Positions 23,271 through 33,674 of a DNA stretch of 64,000 nucleotides are shown in pieces; the stretch's first letter is position 1, and the number at the start of each line of letters is the position of its first letter. A program made the translations under genes and the position numbers. The notes beneath the pieces were generated by a model that was given only the letters and a program-made list of their open reading frames with translations, searched no databases and was not told the DNA's origin. The DNA is from Lachnospiraceae bacterium (GTDB lineage: Bacteria; Bacillota; Clostridia; Lachnospirales; Lachnospiraceae), in contig JAILJP010000022.1 of assembly GCA_024694625.1 (NCBI GenBank), positions 1 to 64,000 of the forward strand, in the 5' to 3' direction.

Positions 23271-26096
23271 TCACTTTTTGTTTTGTAATACCTTCTTTAA
23301 TTCATTCAAAAGTTGTTTTTGATCTATGGGTTTGGCTACGTGACCGTTCATTCCTGCCTGATAGGCGTTCTTTTTATCCTCTTCAAAAGCATTGGCTGTC
23401 ATAGCCAAAATAGGAAGGGACGCCTTTGTTTCATCCTGCAGATTTCGAATACTTTGTGCCACTTCGTAGCCATTCATCTTCGGCATTTGAATATCTAACA
23501 ATATAATATCATAATAATCTTTAGGTGCGTGTATAATTTTTTCCAGGGCATCTTCCCCGTCACAGGCTTCTTCCACTGCAAAACCATAGATTTCCAGAAT
23601 AGCCGCTCCAATCTCCCTGTTAATATCCATATCATCCGTAAGCAGCACTCTCATTCCCGTAAAATCCATTTCGGAAATATCCTCCTTGGACATATGCTGT
23701 GCCATTTCCTCCCTGGATACTGGTTCAAGGAAAAGATTAATGATAAATTCCGAACCCACATCCTCTTTTGTAATAACAGAAATCTCTCCTCCCATGGCAT
23801 CCACAATCTGTTTTGTAATTGCCATGCCAAGACCTGTTCCCTGAATGCCTTTGGTCTTTTCTGTTTGTTCTCTTTCAAAAGACTCAAAAATATGGGCGGC
23901 AAATTCCTGGCTCATACCAAATCCATTGTCCTTTACACGGATTTCATAAGGAATTTTATTCTCTTTTTCTTCCCCTTTCTTCTCCCGAAGGGTAATGTGA
24001 ATTTCGCCCTTTTCCTGCGTATATTTAATTCCGTTGGAAGCCAGATTTATCAGAACCTGATTCAGTCGCAGTCCATCTGTCAAAACATAGGGATGCGATA
24101 ACCCATCGGCGTCCACTGTAAGACTTTGGGATTTAGCCTCTGCCTGTACTCTCATAATGGAATCCAGATTCAGAAACAATTCCTGTAAATCCGTGGGACC
24201 ATAGGATAATTCCATCTTTCCGTTTTCAATACGACTCATTTCCAAAACATCATTGATTAAGGAGAGCAAATGGTTTCCGGATGCTTTGATTTTTTTTAAA
24301 TAGTCTTTGGTTTTATCGGGATTATCCTCATTCATAAGCGCCAAATCCGTATAGCCTAAAATAGCATTCATAGGAGTCCGGATATCATGGGACATATGAA
24401 ACAAAAAAGAGGACTTTGCCTGACTGCGCATTTCCGATTCCACCATTTTAATATCATTTTCTTTTTGCCTGTTTAACATAATAGAAAACAGGGAAAACAA
24501 AAAGAACAACACCACTACCACCACAGCCATTTGAATCAGTACATTGATGGACAGAAAATATCTTAGGTACTCCCTCTCCCACCCGTGGAATGCGGCGGTC
24601 TTTTCTATGGTGCGCTGACGAGTCCACATAACCGTGGAAAAGAAAATCAAAAACACCATCAAAATCCACATAGCTGTGGACTGACCGTACAACTGTCTCG
24701 TATCGTGGCGATAAATATACCAGTAATACAAAAGTCCCAGCGTACTCCAAATTGCCAGAATACAATAGGACTCTGTTGCCAGTTTATTTTGGGAAATTAC
24801 GTTTGGAATCAGTAAAAAGAAAAAGGACATGGCGGCGGCCAGCATGCCGATTACAGATTTTATTTTGATACCAATATGAACATCTTTCTCTTTTCGAACC
24901 AGACGTAAGCTCCCCCACATACTGTAAACATACACTATGGTAGCGGAAATGGTAGTAACGTCCACAAACCAGCCAATAGCGGTTCTTCCAAAAAAGGGTA
25001 TCAGCAAAGAGATTCCCATAATCAAAAAAACAGCCACTACCGGCTCCTTGTATTTATTTTCTTTTCCCACTATCGTTGGCATCAGTTCTTCATTGGACAT
25101 AATCTGCAAAAGTCTCGCTGTAGCTCCATAAAGTCCAAATAGACTGGTAAAGATTGCACATAGAATGCTGATTACCAGCATTGCAAGGCCTGCTTTCCCC
25201 ATAGTAATACTGACACTATAAAACACCGGCAGTCCAAACAAATTAGAAGCCTGTGAGGAAGCTTCAAGATAAGTACTCCAACTTGAGTACCCTTTTGGCA
25301 GAGCAAACACCGGAATTAAAACGGGAAGCAAATAAGCCAGTGCCGAAGCCACTACCGCATAAGGAAGGATCTTTTGTGCATCCTCTTCCTTTCTTCCTCC
25401 TGAATTAATCATATAAGTAACTGCTTCAAATCCCACAAACATCCAGGGACCCAGCATACAGATATTTAACACTTCCATTCCGTTGGAAACCGTGGACTTG
25501 GCAAACCCAAAGGAACCGGGCGCCGTTTTCGTGCCCAAAAGCAAAACTCCGATAAAAAGAATCACTACGAAAAGAATTTGTATCAGTGCAAACACAATAT
25601 GAAGCAGACGTACTGCCCTCTTTCCGTATACCCTCAAAAACGCCATGGCAATTAAGATTGCCTCCGTTACAAGAATCTCTCCCAGATATACGTCATATCC
25701 TGCAATGGTATAGTGAAGTCCCCACTGCAATACATCTGAAAAAAGAAATCGTATTAAAAGAACCACTGCCGTCACATTGGCCCACATTATGGATAAATAG
25801 GCCAAAAGCATAGCCCAGGCAGACAAAAAACCATGGTCTTTTCCCAGTATTTTTCCTATATATACATGCATACCGCTTTCCTGGGGAAAGCGGTGTGCCA
25901 TGTAGGAAATACTACTTCCGATAAAATAAATAATCAGTGTAGCTAAAATGATTCCAATGAGAGAGCCCATAGGTCCGGCTTCCGGCAGGAAAATATTTCC
26001 AGGCATCATAAATGCACCCCATCCACAGGCGCATCCAAAGGTATATGCCCAAGCAGATATTTCTCCTATCCTTTTCTCATCTTTTTTTTGATTCAT
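23271..26096 (-). CDS. Amino-acid-permease-like transporter fused to histidine kinase and receiver
   Basis: A 941-residue hybrid. Residues 1-465 resemble an APC-superfamily amino acid permease: 12 helices starting with GWGAFMMPGN and including GPWMFVGFEAVTYM. Further membrane helices lie at about 480-535. Then come a HisKA domain (His570 in HMSHDIRTPMN), an HATPase domain (NLASNGIKYT, DNGFGMS, GTGLGM) and a receiver (about 810-935, Asp868 in LLDIQMPKMNG, Lys in VAKPID). The plan is like CbrA, where a sodium/solute symporter-like part is fused to a kinase, but with an APC module. It likely senses or transports an amino acid. It starts 19 bases after the chemoreceptor gene. Confidence 0.9.
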   Translation of the reverse strand: MNQKKDEKRIGEISAWAYTFGCACGWGAFMMPGNIFLPEAGPMGSLIGIILATLIIYFIGSSISYMAHRFPQESGMHVYIGKILGKDHGFLSAWAMLLAYLSIMWANVTAVVLLIRFLFSDVLQWGLHYTIAGYDVYLGEILVTEAILIAMAFLRVYGKRAVRLLHIVFALIQILFVVILFIGVLLLGTKTAPGSFGFAKSTVSNGMEVLNICMLGPWMFVGFEAVTYMINSGGRKEEDAQKILPYAVVASALAYLLPVLIPVFALPKGYSSWSTYLEASSQASNLFGLPVFYSVSITMGKAGLAMLVISILCAIFTSLFGLYGATARLLQIMSNEELMPTIVGKENKYKEPVVAVFLIMGISLLIPFFGRTAIGWFVDVTTISATIVYVYSMWGSLRLVRKEKDVHIGIKIKSVIGMLAAAMSFFFLLIPNVISQNKLATESYCILAIWSTLGLLYYWYIYRHDTRQLYGQSTAMWILMVFLIFFSTVMWTRQRTIEKTAAFHGWEREYLRYFLSINVLIQMAVVVVVLFFLFSLFSIMLNRQKENDIKMVESEMRSQAKSSFLFHMSHDIRTPMNAILGYTDLALMNEDNPDKTKDYLKKIKASGNHLLSLINDVLEMSRIENGKMELSYGPTDLQELFLNLDSIMRVQAEAKSQSLTVDADGLSHPYVLTDGLRLNQVLINLASNGIKYTQEKGEIHITLREKKGEEKENKIPYEIRVKDNGFGMSQEFAAHIFESFEREQTEKTKGIQGTGLGMAITKQIVDAMGGEISVITKEDVGSEFIINLFLEPVSREEMAQHMSKEDISEMDFTGMRVLLTDDMDINREIGAAILEIYGFAVEEACDGEDALEKIIHAPKDYYDIILLDIQMPKMNGYEVAQSIRNLQDETKASLPILAMTANAFEEDKKNAYQAGMNGHVAKPIDQKQLLNELKKVLQNKK

Positions 26097-26115
26097 ATAA
26101 CTCCCCTTATTATCT

Positions 26116-27903
26116 CTATCCTTCCGATGCCATCTCCTCTATGGAATCTGCCATTTCAGAAACCGAAGATTCCTCTACCCGAAAGTAGCTGATGGTTGCT
26201 TTCATTTCGTGGGCAAGATTCTGTAAGTCAGCCGCACTGTCTGTAATAATGGCAAAGGTAGCATTTAATTCTTCCATAGATGCATTGGTCTGTTCCGTAG
26301 CTGCCGCATTCTCTTCTGAAATAGCAGACAAATCGGAAATAATCTCCACAAGATTGTTCTTGGCTTTGTTGAGTTCATTAATCCGACTGGTAATGTTGTT
26401 GGTACCTACGGAAACATTTTTTACATTTTCTATCATTCCATGCATATCGTTTTTGGTAGAATCCAAATACTCGGACTGTTTTACAAAACTGTCCGCAAGT
26501 TTGTTCATCACCTTTACGGACTCCTCCGAATCATGTAAAAGCTGAGAAACAATACGCTTAATCTCTTCTGCACTTTCTGATGACTGAACTGCTAACTGAC
26601 CGATTTCCGATGCCACCACTGCAAATCCTCTTCCTGCTTCCCCGGCTCTGGCGGATTCGATTGAGGCATTAAGAGAAAGCAAATTGGTCTGGGATGCAAT
26701 CTCTGTAATGGCGTTTGAAAAGTCTGCAATGGTCTTGGCAGACTGATTGGTGGATTCAATGGTCTTTCCGATTTCATCCACATCCGCTTTTACCTCTTCA
26801 CTTTGATTGATAAGCAAATCCAAAGCTTCCATAGCCGTATGGGCAGATGCATTCATTTCATCTGCATAGCTTTCCAAATTGGACACATTTTCTGTAATCT
26901 CATCTATGTCATTTCCAATATCTTCCGTATCCAAGGCAGCCGTCTGTATGGATTCTGCCTGGGAAATAGCTCCTTTGGAAATCTCTTCCACCGCATCTGT
27001 TACCTGTCCGGATGCTTCGGAAGCCTGTCCTGCAGAATCCGCCAAAGCTGTTCCGGAGTGAGCCAATTCATCAGACATCTGCTGAGACGACTGAATAACC
27101 GCTTTAATCTTTTCTCCCAACGCCCTCATGGAATCCGCAATGGTTCCCAGTTCATCCTTTCGTTCCAGAGTGGATTTTTCCACCTCCAAATGTAAATCAC
27201 CATCGGACAGCTGATGCAGGTGCGCAGCAACATTTTCCATAACGGCTGAGGTTTTCTTTGAAATTACAAATCCAACCAAAGAAAGCACCACTACTACTGC
27301 CAGTGCAAAAAATACCATAGTAAGCACTGCCTTTCGAACTGCTGTAGTCACATCATTTGCTTCACGAAGAACAGACACCATACCGGCGTTTGAACCATCG
27401 GCATTATACATAGGAATATAAAAGGAATCATAACGAACGCCTCCGATATCAATTCCTCTGGCATAGTATTTTTGCCCCTGTTTTACCACAATATCATAGA
27501 CTTCATCATCTGCGTCCGTACCTACCTCACGATTTCCGGACTGATCTACCAAAGTAGTCAGAACACGCTCTGCCCGGGACTCATCTGCATGATTGTAAAA
27601 CAGGGTAAAATTCAATCCGGTTTTTTTATGAAGGTCATCCATAAGTTCATAATCCCCACTCATATGAACATCCCCTTTGTAGAGTTCTCCGTTTTTTACA
27701 ACCCAGTCCCCTTCATAGGCAAAGTTGTACATATCTGCCATCATTTCTGCTCCGGCAGTAAGCTCCTCTTCGGTCATACTTTCATATGTACTATCTACTT
27801 CCACACTTCCCAGGATTGTCAAAAGTACTGCCGTAATTACAACACAGACAACCGCTAAAAGGATTAACCGCTGCACCAGTTTTTGATTTCTTTTTCCGTT
27901 CAT
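26116..27903 (-). CDS. Methyl-accepting chemotaxis protein with extracellular sensor domain
   Basis: A 595-residue chemoreceptor. It has a first helix (about 11-32), an outside domain of about 155 residues that looks like a single Cache fold, a second helix (about 193-215), a HAMP domain (about 217-270) and a long signalling coiled coil. The coiled-coil tip is at about 405-440, with [16 protein letters not shown] and [14 protein letters not shown]. It should sense a small ligand outside the cell and control CheA. It is the first gene of an operon with a permease-kinase fusion, an EAL regulator and HPt2. That arrangement suggests that receptor and kinase respond to the same nutrient. AAGGGGAG precedes the ATG. 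Confidence 0.92.
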   Translation of the reverse strand: MNGKRNQKLVQRLILLAVVCVVITAVLLTILGSVEVDSTYESMTEEELTAGAEMMADMYNFAYEGDWVVKNGELYKGDVHMSGDYELMDDLHKKTGLNFTLFYNHADESRAERVLTTLVDQSGNREVGTDADDEVYDIVVKQGQKYYARGIDIGGVRYDSFYIPMYNADGSNAGMVSVLREANDVTTAVRKAVLTMVFFALAVVVVLSLVGFVISKKTSAVMENVAAHLHQLSDGDLHLEVEKSTLERKDELGTIADSMRALGEKIKAVIQSSQQMSDELAHSGTALADSAGQASEASGQVTDAVEEISKGAISQAESIQTAALDTEDIGNDIDEITENVSNLESYADEMNASAHTAMEALDLLINQSEEVKADVDEIGKTIESTNQSAKTIADFSNAITEIASQTNLLSLNASIESARAGEAGRGFAVVASEIGQLAVQSSESAEEIKRIVSQLLHDSEESVKVMNKLADSFVKQSEYLDSTKNDMHGMIENVKNVSVGTNNITSRINELNKAKNNLVEIISDLSAISEENAAATEQTNASMEELNATFAIITDSAADLQNLAHEMKATISYFRVEESSVSEMADSIEEMASEG

Positions 27904-28013
27904 TTTTTTCTCCCCTTGTCATTATTTCTGATAATTAACCGTATATTTTAATTATAGTCAGTTTTCTTATTGAAACAAGGTGGAATTTATAAAAAAGTAT
28001 GAAAAATCCAACC

Positions 28014-28067
28014 AAAAAAAAGAACTCCACTTCTACAATGTTCATTTCCACTGTAAAAGTAAAGTTC
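28014..28067 (-). terminator. Intrinsic terminator of hisS-aspS
   Basis: A 16-bp stem with several G-U pairs (28022-28037 with 28052-28067, 14-nt loop), followed on the minus strand by eight T. It lies 17 bases after the aspS stop codon. Confidence 0.85.
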
Positions 28068-28083
28068 CTTTTGTATATATTCG

Positions 28084-29877
28084 CTACATATGATTACTCA
28101 ATACTGCAATTTCCAGTTCTTCCAACTGTTTGTTGTCTACCGGAGTAGGTGCCTCTGTCATAAGACAGCTTGCATCCTTTACCTTCGGGAAGGCGATTAC
28201 ATCACGGATGGAATCAGCTCCTACCATAAGCATAATCATACGGTCCAAACCAAAGGCCAAACCTGCATGAGGCGGTACACCATACTTGAAAGCATTTAAC
28301 AGGAACCCAAATCTGTCATAAGCTTCTTCCTTGGTAAAGCCAAGAGCTTCAAACATGGTTTCCTGAACATCGTTCTGATGAATTCTTACAGAACCACCAC
28401 CAAGTTCACAACCGTTTAATACAATATCATAAGCCTTTGCTTTTGCTTCACCCTTCTTGTCCGTATTGATGATGGAAACATCCTCATCTCTGGGCATAGT
28501 GAATGGATGATGCATTGCAAGATAACGATTCTGTTCATCAGACCATTCAAATACAGGGAAGTCAACAACCCACAAGAACTTAAATTCATTTTCGGGGATT
28601 AAATCCAACTGTTTTGCAAGACTGCATCTTAAAGTACCAAGTACTTCCCAAACAATCTTATTTCTGTCAGCGGCAAAGAGTAACAAGTCTCCTGCTTCAC
28701 CTTTCATGGCCTTTACCAAAGCATCCATTTCTTCATCAGAGAAGAACTTTGCAAAAGAAGACTTAATGCTTCCGTCGTTTTGGATTGCCACATAAGCAAG
28801 ACCTTTTGCTCCGCAGCCCTTTGCTTCTTCCACTAACTTATCAATCTTTTTACGGCTCATTTCGCCCTGTCCCTTTACGTTCAAGCCTCGAACAGAACCA
28901 CCGTTTTCCAATGCTGTTGTAAACACACTGAAGCCACAGTCTTTTACCACTTCTGAAACATCGGTAAGTTCCATACCGAAACGCAAATCCGGCTTATCGG
29001 AACCAAAACGGTCCATAGCTTCCTGCCAGGTCATTCTGGGAATAGGAAGGGGAACTTCCACACCTAATGTTTCCTTAAATACATGAGCTAAAAGTCTTTC
29101 GTTTACATCAATAACATCGCCTACATCAACGAAGGAAAGCTCCATGTCCACCTGGGTAAACTCCGGCTGTCTGTCAGCACGTAAGTCCTCATCTCTGAAG
29201 CATTTTGCAATCTGGAAATAACGGTCAAATCCGGAGCACATCAAAAGCTGCTTAAATAACTGAGGTGACTGAGGAAGTGCATAAAAGCTTCCCGGATGAA
29301 TACGGGAAGGCACCAAATAATCTCTTGCTCCCTCAGGAGTGGATTTCTGCAAAATAGGAGTCTCCACTTCAATAAATCCTTCATTAATCAAAAACTGACG
29401 AATAGAAGAAACGACTCTGCTTCTCATGAAAAGCTTCTGCTGTAAATCCGGACGACGAAGATCCAAATAACGATATTTTAAACGAAGTTCATCTTTGGTC
29501 TGAATGTTTTCCTCAATAGGGAACGGAGGTGTTTCAGACTCGGATAAAACCCGAAGGGATTCAGCAAATACTTCAATCTCTCCGGTCTTTAGGTTTTCGT
29601 TCACAGCTGCAGTTCTTTTTGACACCTTACCGGTAATGGCAATTACGAATTCACTTCGAAGCGTTCCTGCTTTTTCAAAGCCCTCTTTTCCGATAACATT
29701 CTCGTCAAATACAAGCTGCATCAAACCGCTTCTGTCTCGCAAATCAACGAAAATCAAACTTCCCAAATTTCTTCTCTTTTGTACCCAGCCCATAAGGCAT
29801 ACTTCGGTACCGATATTGGATGCATCCAACTCCGCACATCTGTGGGAACGATGCAAGCCGTTCATGCTCTCTGCCAT
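28084..29877 (-). CDS. aspS: Aspartyl-tRNA synthetase
   Basis: A 597-residue class II enzyme of the bacterial type. An OB-fold anticodon domain (about 15-110) holds GWVQKRRNLGSLIFVDLRDRSG. The catalytic core has motif 2 FRDEDLRADRQPEFTQ, the bacterial GAD insertion (about 290-410), and motif 3 GLAFGLDRMIML near 540. It charges tRNA-Asp in the cytoplasm. It follows hisS by 29 bases, a common Firmicute pairing, and ends the transcript. Confidence 0.97.
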   Translation of the reverse strand: MAESMNGLHRSHRCAELDASNIGTEVCLMGWVQKRRNLGSLIFVDLRDRSGLMQLVFDENVIGKEGFEKAGTLRSEFVIAITGKVSKRTAAVNENLKTGEIEVFAESLRVLSESETPPFPIEENIQTKDELRLKYRYLDLRRPDLQQKLFMRSRVVSSIRQFLINEGFIEVETPILQKSTPEGARDYLVPSRIHPGSFYALPQSPQLFKQLLMCSGFDRYFQIAKCFRDEDLRADRQPEFTQVDMELSFVDVGDVIDVNERLLAHVFKETLGVEVPLPIPRMTWQEAMDRFGSDKPDLRFGMELTDVSEVVKDCGFSVFTTALENGGSVRGLNVKGQGEMSRKKIDKLVEEAKGCGAKGLAYVAIQNDGSIKSSFAKFFSDEEMDALVKAMKGEAGDLLLFAADRNKIVWEVLGTLRCSLAKQLDLIPENEFKFLWVVDFPVFEWSDEQNRYLAMHHPFTMPRDEDVSIINTDKKGEAKAKAYDIVLNGCELGGGSVRIHQNDVQETMFEALGFTKEEAYDRFGFLLNAFKYGVPPHAGLAFGLDRMIMLMVGADSIRDVIAFPKVKDASCLMTEAPTPVDNKQLEELEIAVLSNHM

Positions 29878-29906
29878 TTATACTTCCTTCTTTCTATAAT
29901 CTCAAT

Positions 29907-31166
29907 TTAGTCGGCGTAGAAATCCTTGAACTCAGTGTAGCCCTGCGCTTCCAACTGTTCCTTTTGGAACTTCTTGTTTTTGTTCATCTTTACCACTAAA
30001 ACCTGACGTCCTTCATTACGGGCAACAGCTGCTTCTTTCATAATATTTGCCAATCCCTCTGCAGGCATCTTTTTGTCTACAAGATAGGCAATCTTATTAT
30101 CACTTCCGGGAACTTTGAAATCCTGTTCCAGTAAAAGTAAGATAATACGTTCAAATCCAATGGAAAAACCACAGGCAGGAACGTTTTGACCGGTAAACTT
30201 TCCAATCATTTCATCGTAACGTCCGCCTCCACCGCAGCTTCCTCCAAATTCAGGAATGGCGATTTCAAAAATGGTTCCTGTATAATAACTCATTCCACGA
30301 ACCAAGGTGGGGTCAAATACCAATTTAAAGTCTGCTGCTTTGTTGGCATTAACTGCTGCTGCAATTTCCTTTAAGGAAGTTGCCACAGCCTCATCCAACT
30401 TATCTCCCAACTTTTCCAACAACGTGGTCACTGCTGTTTCCACGTCTCTTTGTCCATCCAAAAGAGAAAAAAGTTCCAAATATTTGTCTACCACATCAGC
30501 CAAATACTCATGAGAAATCAAATCCTCACGAACTCCGTCCAATCCGATTTTATCCATCTTATCCAAAGAAATAAACACATCATCGTAAGAATCTTCCGAA
30601 AAGCCGGCATAGGAAGCCATAGCCTTTAAGATTCTTCTTTCGTTGATACGAATTTCAAAATTGGAAAATCCAAGTTTTCCGAGACAGGTGGTAGTCGCCG
30701 TAATCAATTCAATTTCTGCAATGTTTCCAGCCTCTCCTAAAATATCGATATCACACTGGGTAAACTGACGATATCTTCCTCGCTGAGGTCTGTCTGCGCG
30801 CCATACGCTACCAATCTGAAGCGCTTTAAAAGGAGAAGGCAAATCATTGGCATGGTTTGCATAGAAACGTGAAAGAGGTAAGGTCAAATCATAACGCATA
30901 CCGTAATCCACCACATCCATTTCTTCTTTGGCTTCTTCCAGTTTTAATTTTTCGCCTCTTTTTAAAACTTTAAAAATCAGCTTTTCATTTTCACCACCCT
31001 GCTTTGAAGAAAGGTTTTGAATATCTTCCATGCATGGGGTCTCTATAGGTGTAAAACCAAAACTACGATAAGTCTCTTTGATTACACCGGTAACATAGTC
31101 TCGGATTTCCATTTCCCGAGGCATAATATCTTTCATTCCATTGACCGGTTTTTTCTTTAAGGCCAT
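29907..31166 (-). CDS. hisS: Histidyl-tRNA synthetase
   Basis: A 419-residue class II enzyme. Visible are YDLTLPLSRF, motif 2 VWRADRPQRGRYRQFTQCD, the histidine-site motif LVRGMSYYTG, motif 3 GFSIGFERI, and a short C-terminal anticodon-binding domain. The start follows GGAGG by four bases. The leader is too short for a T-box riboswitch. In related genomes hisS-aspS follow hemZ and relA, but here four unrelated genes lie between. Confidence 0.97.
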   Translation of the reverse strand: MALKKKPVNGMKDIMPREMEIRDYVTGVIKETYRSFGFTPIETPCMEDIQNLSSKQGGENEKLIFKVLKRGEKLKLEEAKEEMDVVDYGMRYDLTLPLSRFYANHANDLPSPFKALQIGSVWRADRPQRGRYRQFTQCDIDILGEAGNIAEIELITATTTCLGKLGFSNFEIRINERRILKAMASYAGFSEDSYDDVFISLDKMDKIGLDGVREDLISHEYLADVVDKYLELFSLLDGQRDVETAVTTLLEKLGDKLDEAVATSLKEIAAAVNANKAADFKLVFDPTLVRGMSYYTGTIFEIAIPEFGGSCGGGGRYDEMIGKFTGQNVPACGFSIGFERIILLLLEQDFKVPGSDNKIAYLVDKKMPAEGLANIMKEAAVARNEGRQVLVVKMNKNKKFQKEQLEAQGYTEFKDFYAD

Positions 31167-31209
31167 ATGTCCTCCTAAAACTTCTTATTAAAAATTCACA
31201 ACAAGAAGT

Positions 31210-31238
31210 ATTATAGTTTGTTTTTGCCCTAACTTCAA
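31210..31238 (-). promoter_or_regulatory. Promoter of hisS-aspS
   Basis: TTGAAG, 17 bases, TATAAT on the minus strand; the leader is about 35 nt. This is a near-consensus vegetative promoter, so the tRNA synthetase pair is transcribed apart from the upstream reductase gene. Confidence 0.75.
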
Positions 31239-31272
31239 TATAAGAAAAGGAAAAAAATCACTGCAAAAACCC

Positions 31273-32454
31273 TTAGTATTTGTACAAAAACTTTGTGAAA
31301 AAGGCTCCGATTCTATAGATGGGATGTTCAAATCTCTTTTTCACATTCTTCAACTCCTGACGAATGGGTAAATGCTGTGGACATACTTTCTCACATTTTC
31401 CGCATTCCACACAAAGGGATGCCCCGGATTTCTTTTGACGAAGTACGGTAGCCATAAAGTATTCCCGAAAGGCATTGATGTAATTATCGGTATAACTTGC
31501 ATTGTAGGAAGCAAAACAGTTTGGAATATCCACGCCCTTTGGACAGGGTTGGCAATAACCGCAGCCGGTACATCCCACCTTTACCTTTGCATTGATTTCT
31601 GCCAATACTCTATCATACAGTGCCAGCTCTTCTTTTGACAAATGGTCCACCGTAGCCTCTGAAGCAATACGGGTATTTTCCTCCACCTGGGAAATGGCGT
31701 TCATACCGGACAACACCACATTTACCTCCTTGTGATTCCAAATCCATCTAAGGCCCCAGTCCGCAGCGGAACGTTTCACCGGCATTTTTTCAAACTCTTT
31801 GTAGGCTCCCTCAGGAAGTCCGTTTACCAGTCTTCCTCCTCGAAGGGGTTCCATAATAATGACGGGAATTCCCTTTTCGTTGGCATACTGCAACCCTTCA
31901 ATACCAGCCTGGGCATGCTCATCCATATAGTTAAACTGAATCTGACAAAAATCCCAATCATAGGCGTCGATCAATTCTTTAAACGCCTTTGTTCCTCCAT
32001 GGAAGGAAAAACCGATATTTTGGATTTGTCCCAAAGCTTTCTTTTCCTTAATCCAATCCAAGGCTCCCAATTCACAAAGTCGATTCCAACTGTTTACGTC
32101 ATTGAGCATATGCATCAAATAATAATCCACATAATCCATTTGAAGGCGCTCCAACTCTTCGGAGAAATACTTTTCAAACTCCTCAGGCTTTGTCACCTTA
32201 TACTGAGGAAGTTTTGTAGCTACATTGATTTGATTCCGGCAATTATATTCTTTTACAAACTTACCTAAACAAACCTCGCTACCGCTGTAAACATAAGCGG
32301 TATCAAAATAATTCACCCCTAAATCCAAGGCTCGCTTCATCTCTTCATTTGCTTTCTTTTGATCGATTGTTCCTCCGTTTTTGGTAAAACGCATACAACC
32401 ATATCCCAACACAGAAAGCTTTGTTTTGTTTTTCTGGTTTACTCGATACTGCAT
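31273..32454 (-). CDS. Aldo/keto reductase with C-terminal ferredoxin-like iron-sulfur domain
   Basis: A 393-residue protein. Residues 5-275 form the aldo/keto-reductase barrel (GYGCMRF, FDTAYVYSGSE, YYLMHML). The C-terminal part has CTGCGYCQPCPKGVDIPNC and CVECGKCEKVCP, two cysteine clusters that should hold 4Fe-4S centres. This fusion type is common in anaerobes; substrates are mostly unknown, and electrons may come from ferredoxin as well as NAD(P)H. The start at 32454 follows GGGAGG; an ATG at 32487 is less likely. It is transcribed alone, divergent from the HD-GYP gene. Confidence 0.9.
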   Translation of the reverse strand: MQYRVNQKNKTKLSVLGYGCMRFTKNGGTIDQKKANEEMKRALDLGVNYFDTAYVYSGSEVCLGKFVKEYNCRNQINVATKLPQYKVTKPEEFEKYFSEELERLQMDYVDYYLMHMLNDVNSWNRLCELGALDWIKEKKALGQIQNIGFSFHGGTKAFKELIDAYDWDFCQIQFNYMDEHAQAGIEGLQYANEKGIPVIIMEPLRGGRLVNGLPEGAYKEFEKMPVKRSAADWGLRWIWNHKEVNVVLSGMNAISQVEENTRIASEATVDHLSKEELALYDRVLAEINAKVKVGCTGCGYCQPCPKGVDIPNCFASYNASYTDNYINAFREYFMATVLRQKKSGASLCVECGKCEKVCPQHLPIRQELKNVKKRFEHPIYRIGAFFTKFLYKY

Positions 32455-32504
32455 AAGATCCTCCCTGTATATCCACACAAAATACAATTTTCATTTTTCG
32501 TCTC

Positions 32505-32533
32505 TTGCATAAATATACCACAAAGGATAGGAT
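32505..32533 (+). promoter_or_regulatory. Probable promoter of the HD-GYP gene
   Basis: TTGCAT, 17 bases, TAGGAT, about 37 bases before the TTG start codon on the plus strand. Confidence 0.5.
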
Positions 32534-32569
32534 AATGATGACAAAATCTATTATGATGAGGGTTGTATT

Positions 32570-33670
32570 TTGATAAAGAGGAAAAACATACCAACAAGGC
32601 TGTTAAAACCTGGCATGATTATCGATCAAACCATTGTTGATCGCATAGGCCGAAACCTGGTGGTAAAAGGGGCTGAACTAGACGAGTACATCATTGACTC
32701 CATGTTGAAAATGGGGATTATGAGTGCCTATATTTTTGATGGATACTTACCGGATCCCGATGAGTCACTCATCACTTCTCCTGAGGCTGCCCGTCAAATT
32801 GAACGTTTGACAAAAAGCGACCGTTCTAAAGTAAAACTATCCGAGGATGTAAAAAAACGTGTTGCCGAAGGAATTCAGTACATTTACAGTTCCGGTGTGG
32901 ACACTCAAGAAATATCCAAGGCCGCTACCAACATCACCGACGATTTAATGAATGCCATTTTTAGCAACAATGCCGTAGCCATTGATATCAGTGTGTTAAA
33001 AACCAGTGATGAATATACCTTTAAGCATTCTGTAGATGTGGCAACCATTGCTATGATTACCGCCAAAAGTGCCGGACTTGCCAAAGAGCAAATCTACGAA
33101 ATCGGATTAGCCGGACTGTTGCATGACGTTGGCAAAACCAAAGTACCGGACAGTATTTTAAACAAACCTGGTCGTTTGGAAGATGATGAATTTGAGATAA
33201 TGAAAAAACATTCCCTTTTCGGCTATCGAATGATTGAGAACAACCCGGATTTAAGTTCTGCAGTAAAACTGGCGGTGCTCCAGCATCACGAAAAAATTGA
33301 CGGTTCCGGATATCCCATGGCAGTGAAAGGTGATCAGATTTCAAGCTATGCGAAGATTCTGTCCATCTCCGATATTTACGATGCTTTGGTAACGGACCGC
33401 CCTTACAAATCCGCCTTTAGCCAAAGAGATGCCATTGAAATGATTATGTCTATGACCGGCGAGTTGGATATCAAAATAATGGAAACTTTTTTGGAAAGTA
33501 TGATTCTTTACCCAGTAGGCTCCATCGTGGAACTTTCCAACGGCGAAAAAGCAAAGGTGGTATCTAATACGCCGAAGTATATTTTGCGTCCCACCGTGGT
33601 AGGACTGCAAAGCGGAATTGCCTATGATTTAGCCAATGATATGAGTTACGCAAATATCATTATTCTTTAA
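32570..33670 (+). CDS. HD-GYP domain phosphohydrolase
   Basis: A 366-residue protein. An N-terminal region of about 100 residues (LKPGMIIDQTIVD) leads to an HD-GYP domain (about 145-310) with LLHDVGKTKVPDSILNKPG, the second His cluster HSLFGY and HHEKIDGSGYP, and DIYDALVTDRPYK. Active members cut cyclic dinucleotides, often c-di-GMP. The full HHExxDGxGYP motif suggests activity. Translation appears to start at TTG, seven bases after GAGGG; the next ATG would cut the conserved N-terminal region. It is monocistronic. It adds a second likely c-di-GMP hydrolase to the EAL protein in region 2. Confidence 0.9.
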   Translation: MIKRKNIPTRLLKPGMIIDQTIVDRIGRNLVVKGAELDEYIIDSMLKMGIMSAYIFDGYLPDPDESLITSPEAARQIERLTKSDRSKVKLSEDVKKRVAEGIQYIYSSGVDTQEISKAATNITDDLMNAIFSNNAVAIDISVLKTSDEYTFKHSVDVATIAMITAKSAGLAKEQIYEIGLAGLLHDVGKTKVPDSILNKPGRLEDDEFEIMKKHSLFGYRMIENNPDLSSAVKLAVLQHHEKIDGSGYPMAVKGDQISSYAKILSISDIYDALVTDRPYKSAFSQRDAIEMIMSMTGELDIKIMETFLESMILYPVGSIVELSNGEKAKVVSNTPKYILRPTVVGLQSGIAYDLANDMSYANIIIL

Positions 33671-33674
33671 GCAA

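Noticed and set aside
31167-31209. T-box or other amino-acid riboswitch before hisS
   Set aside because: The leader between promoter and start is only about 35 nt, too short.
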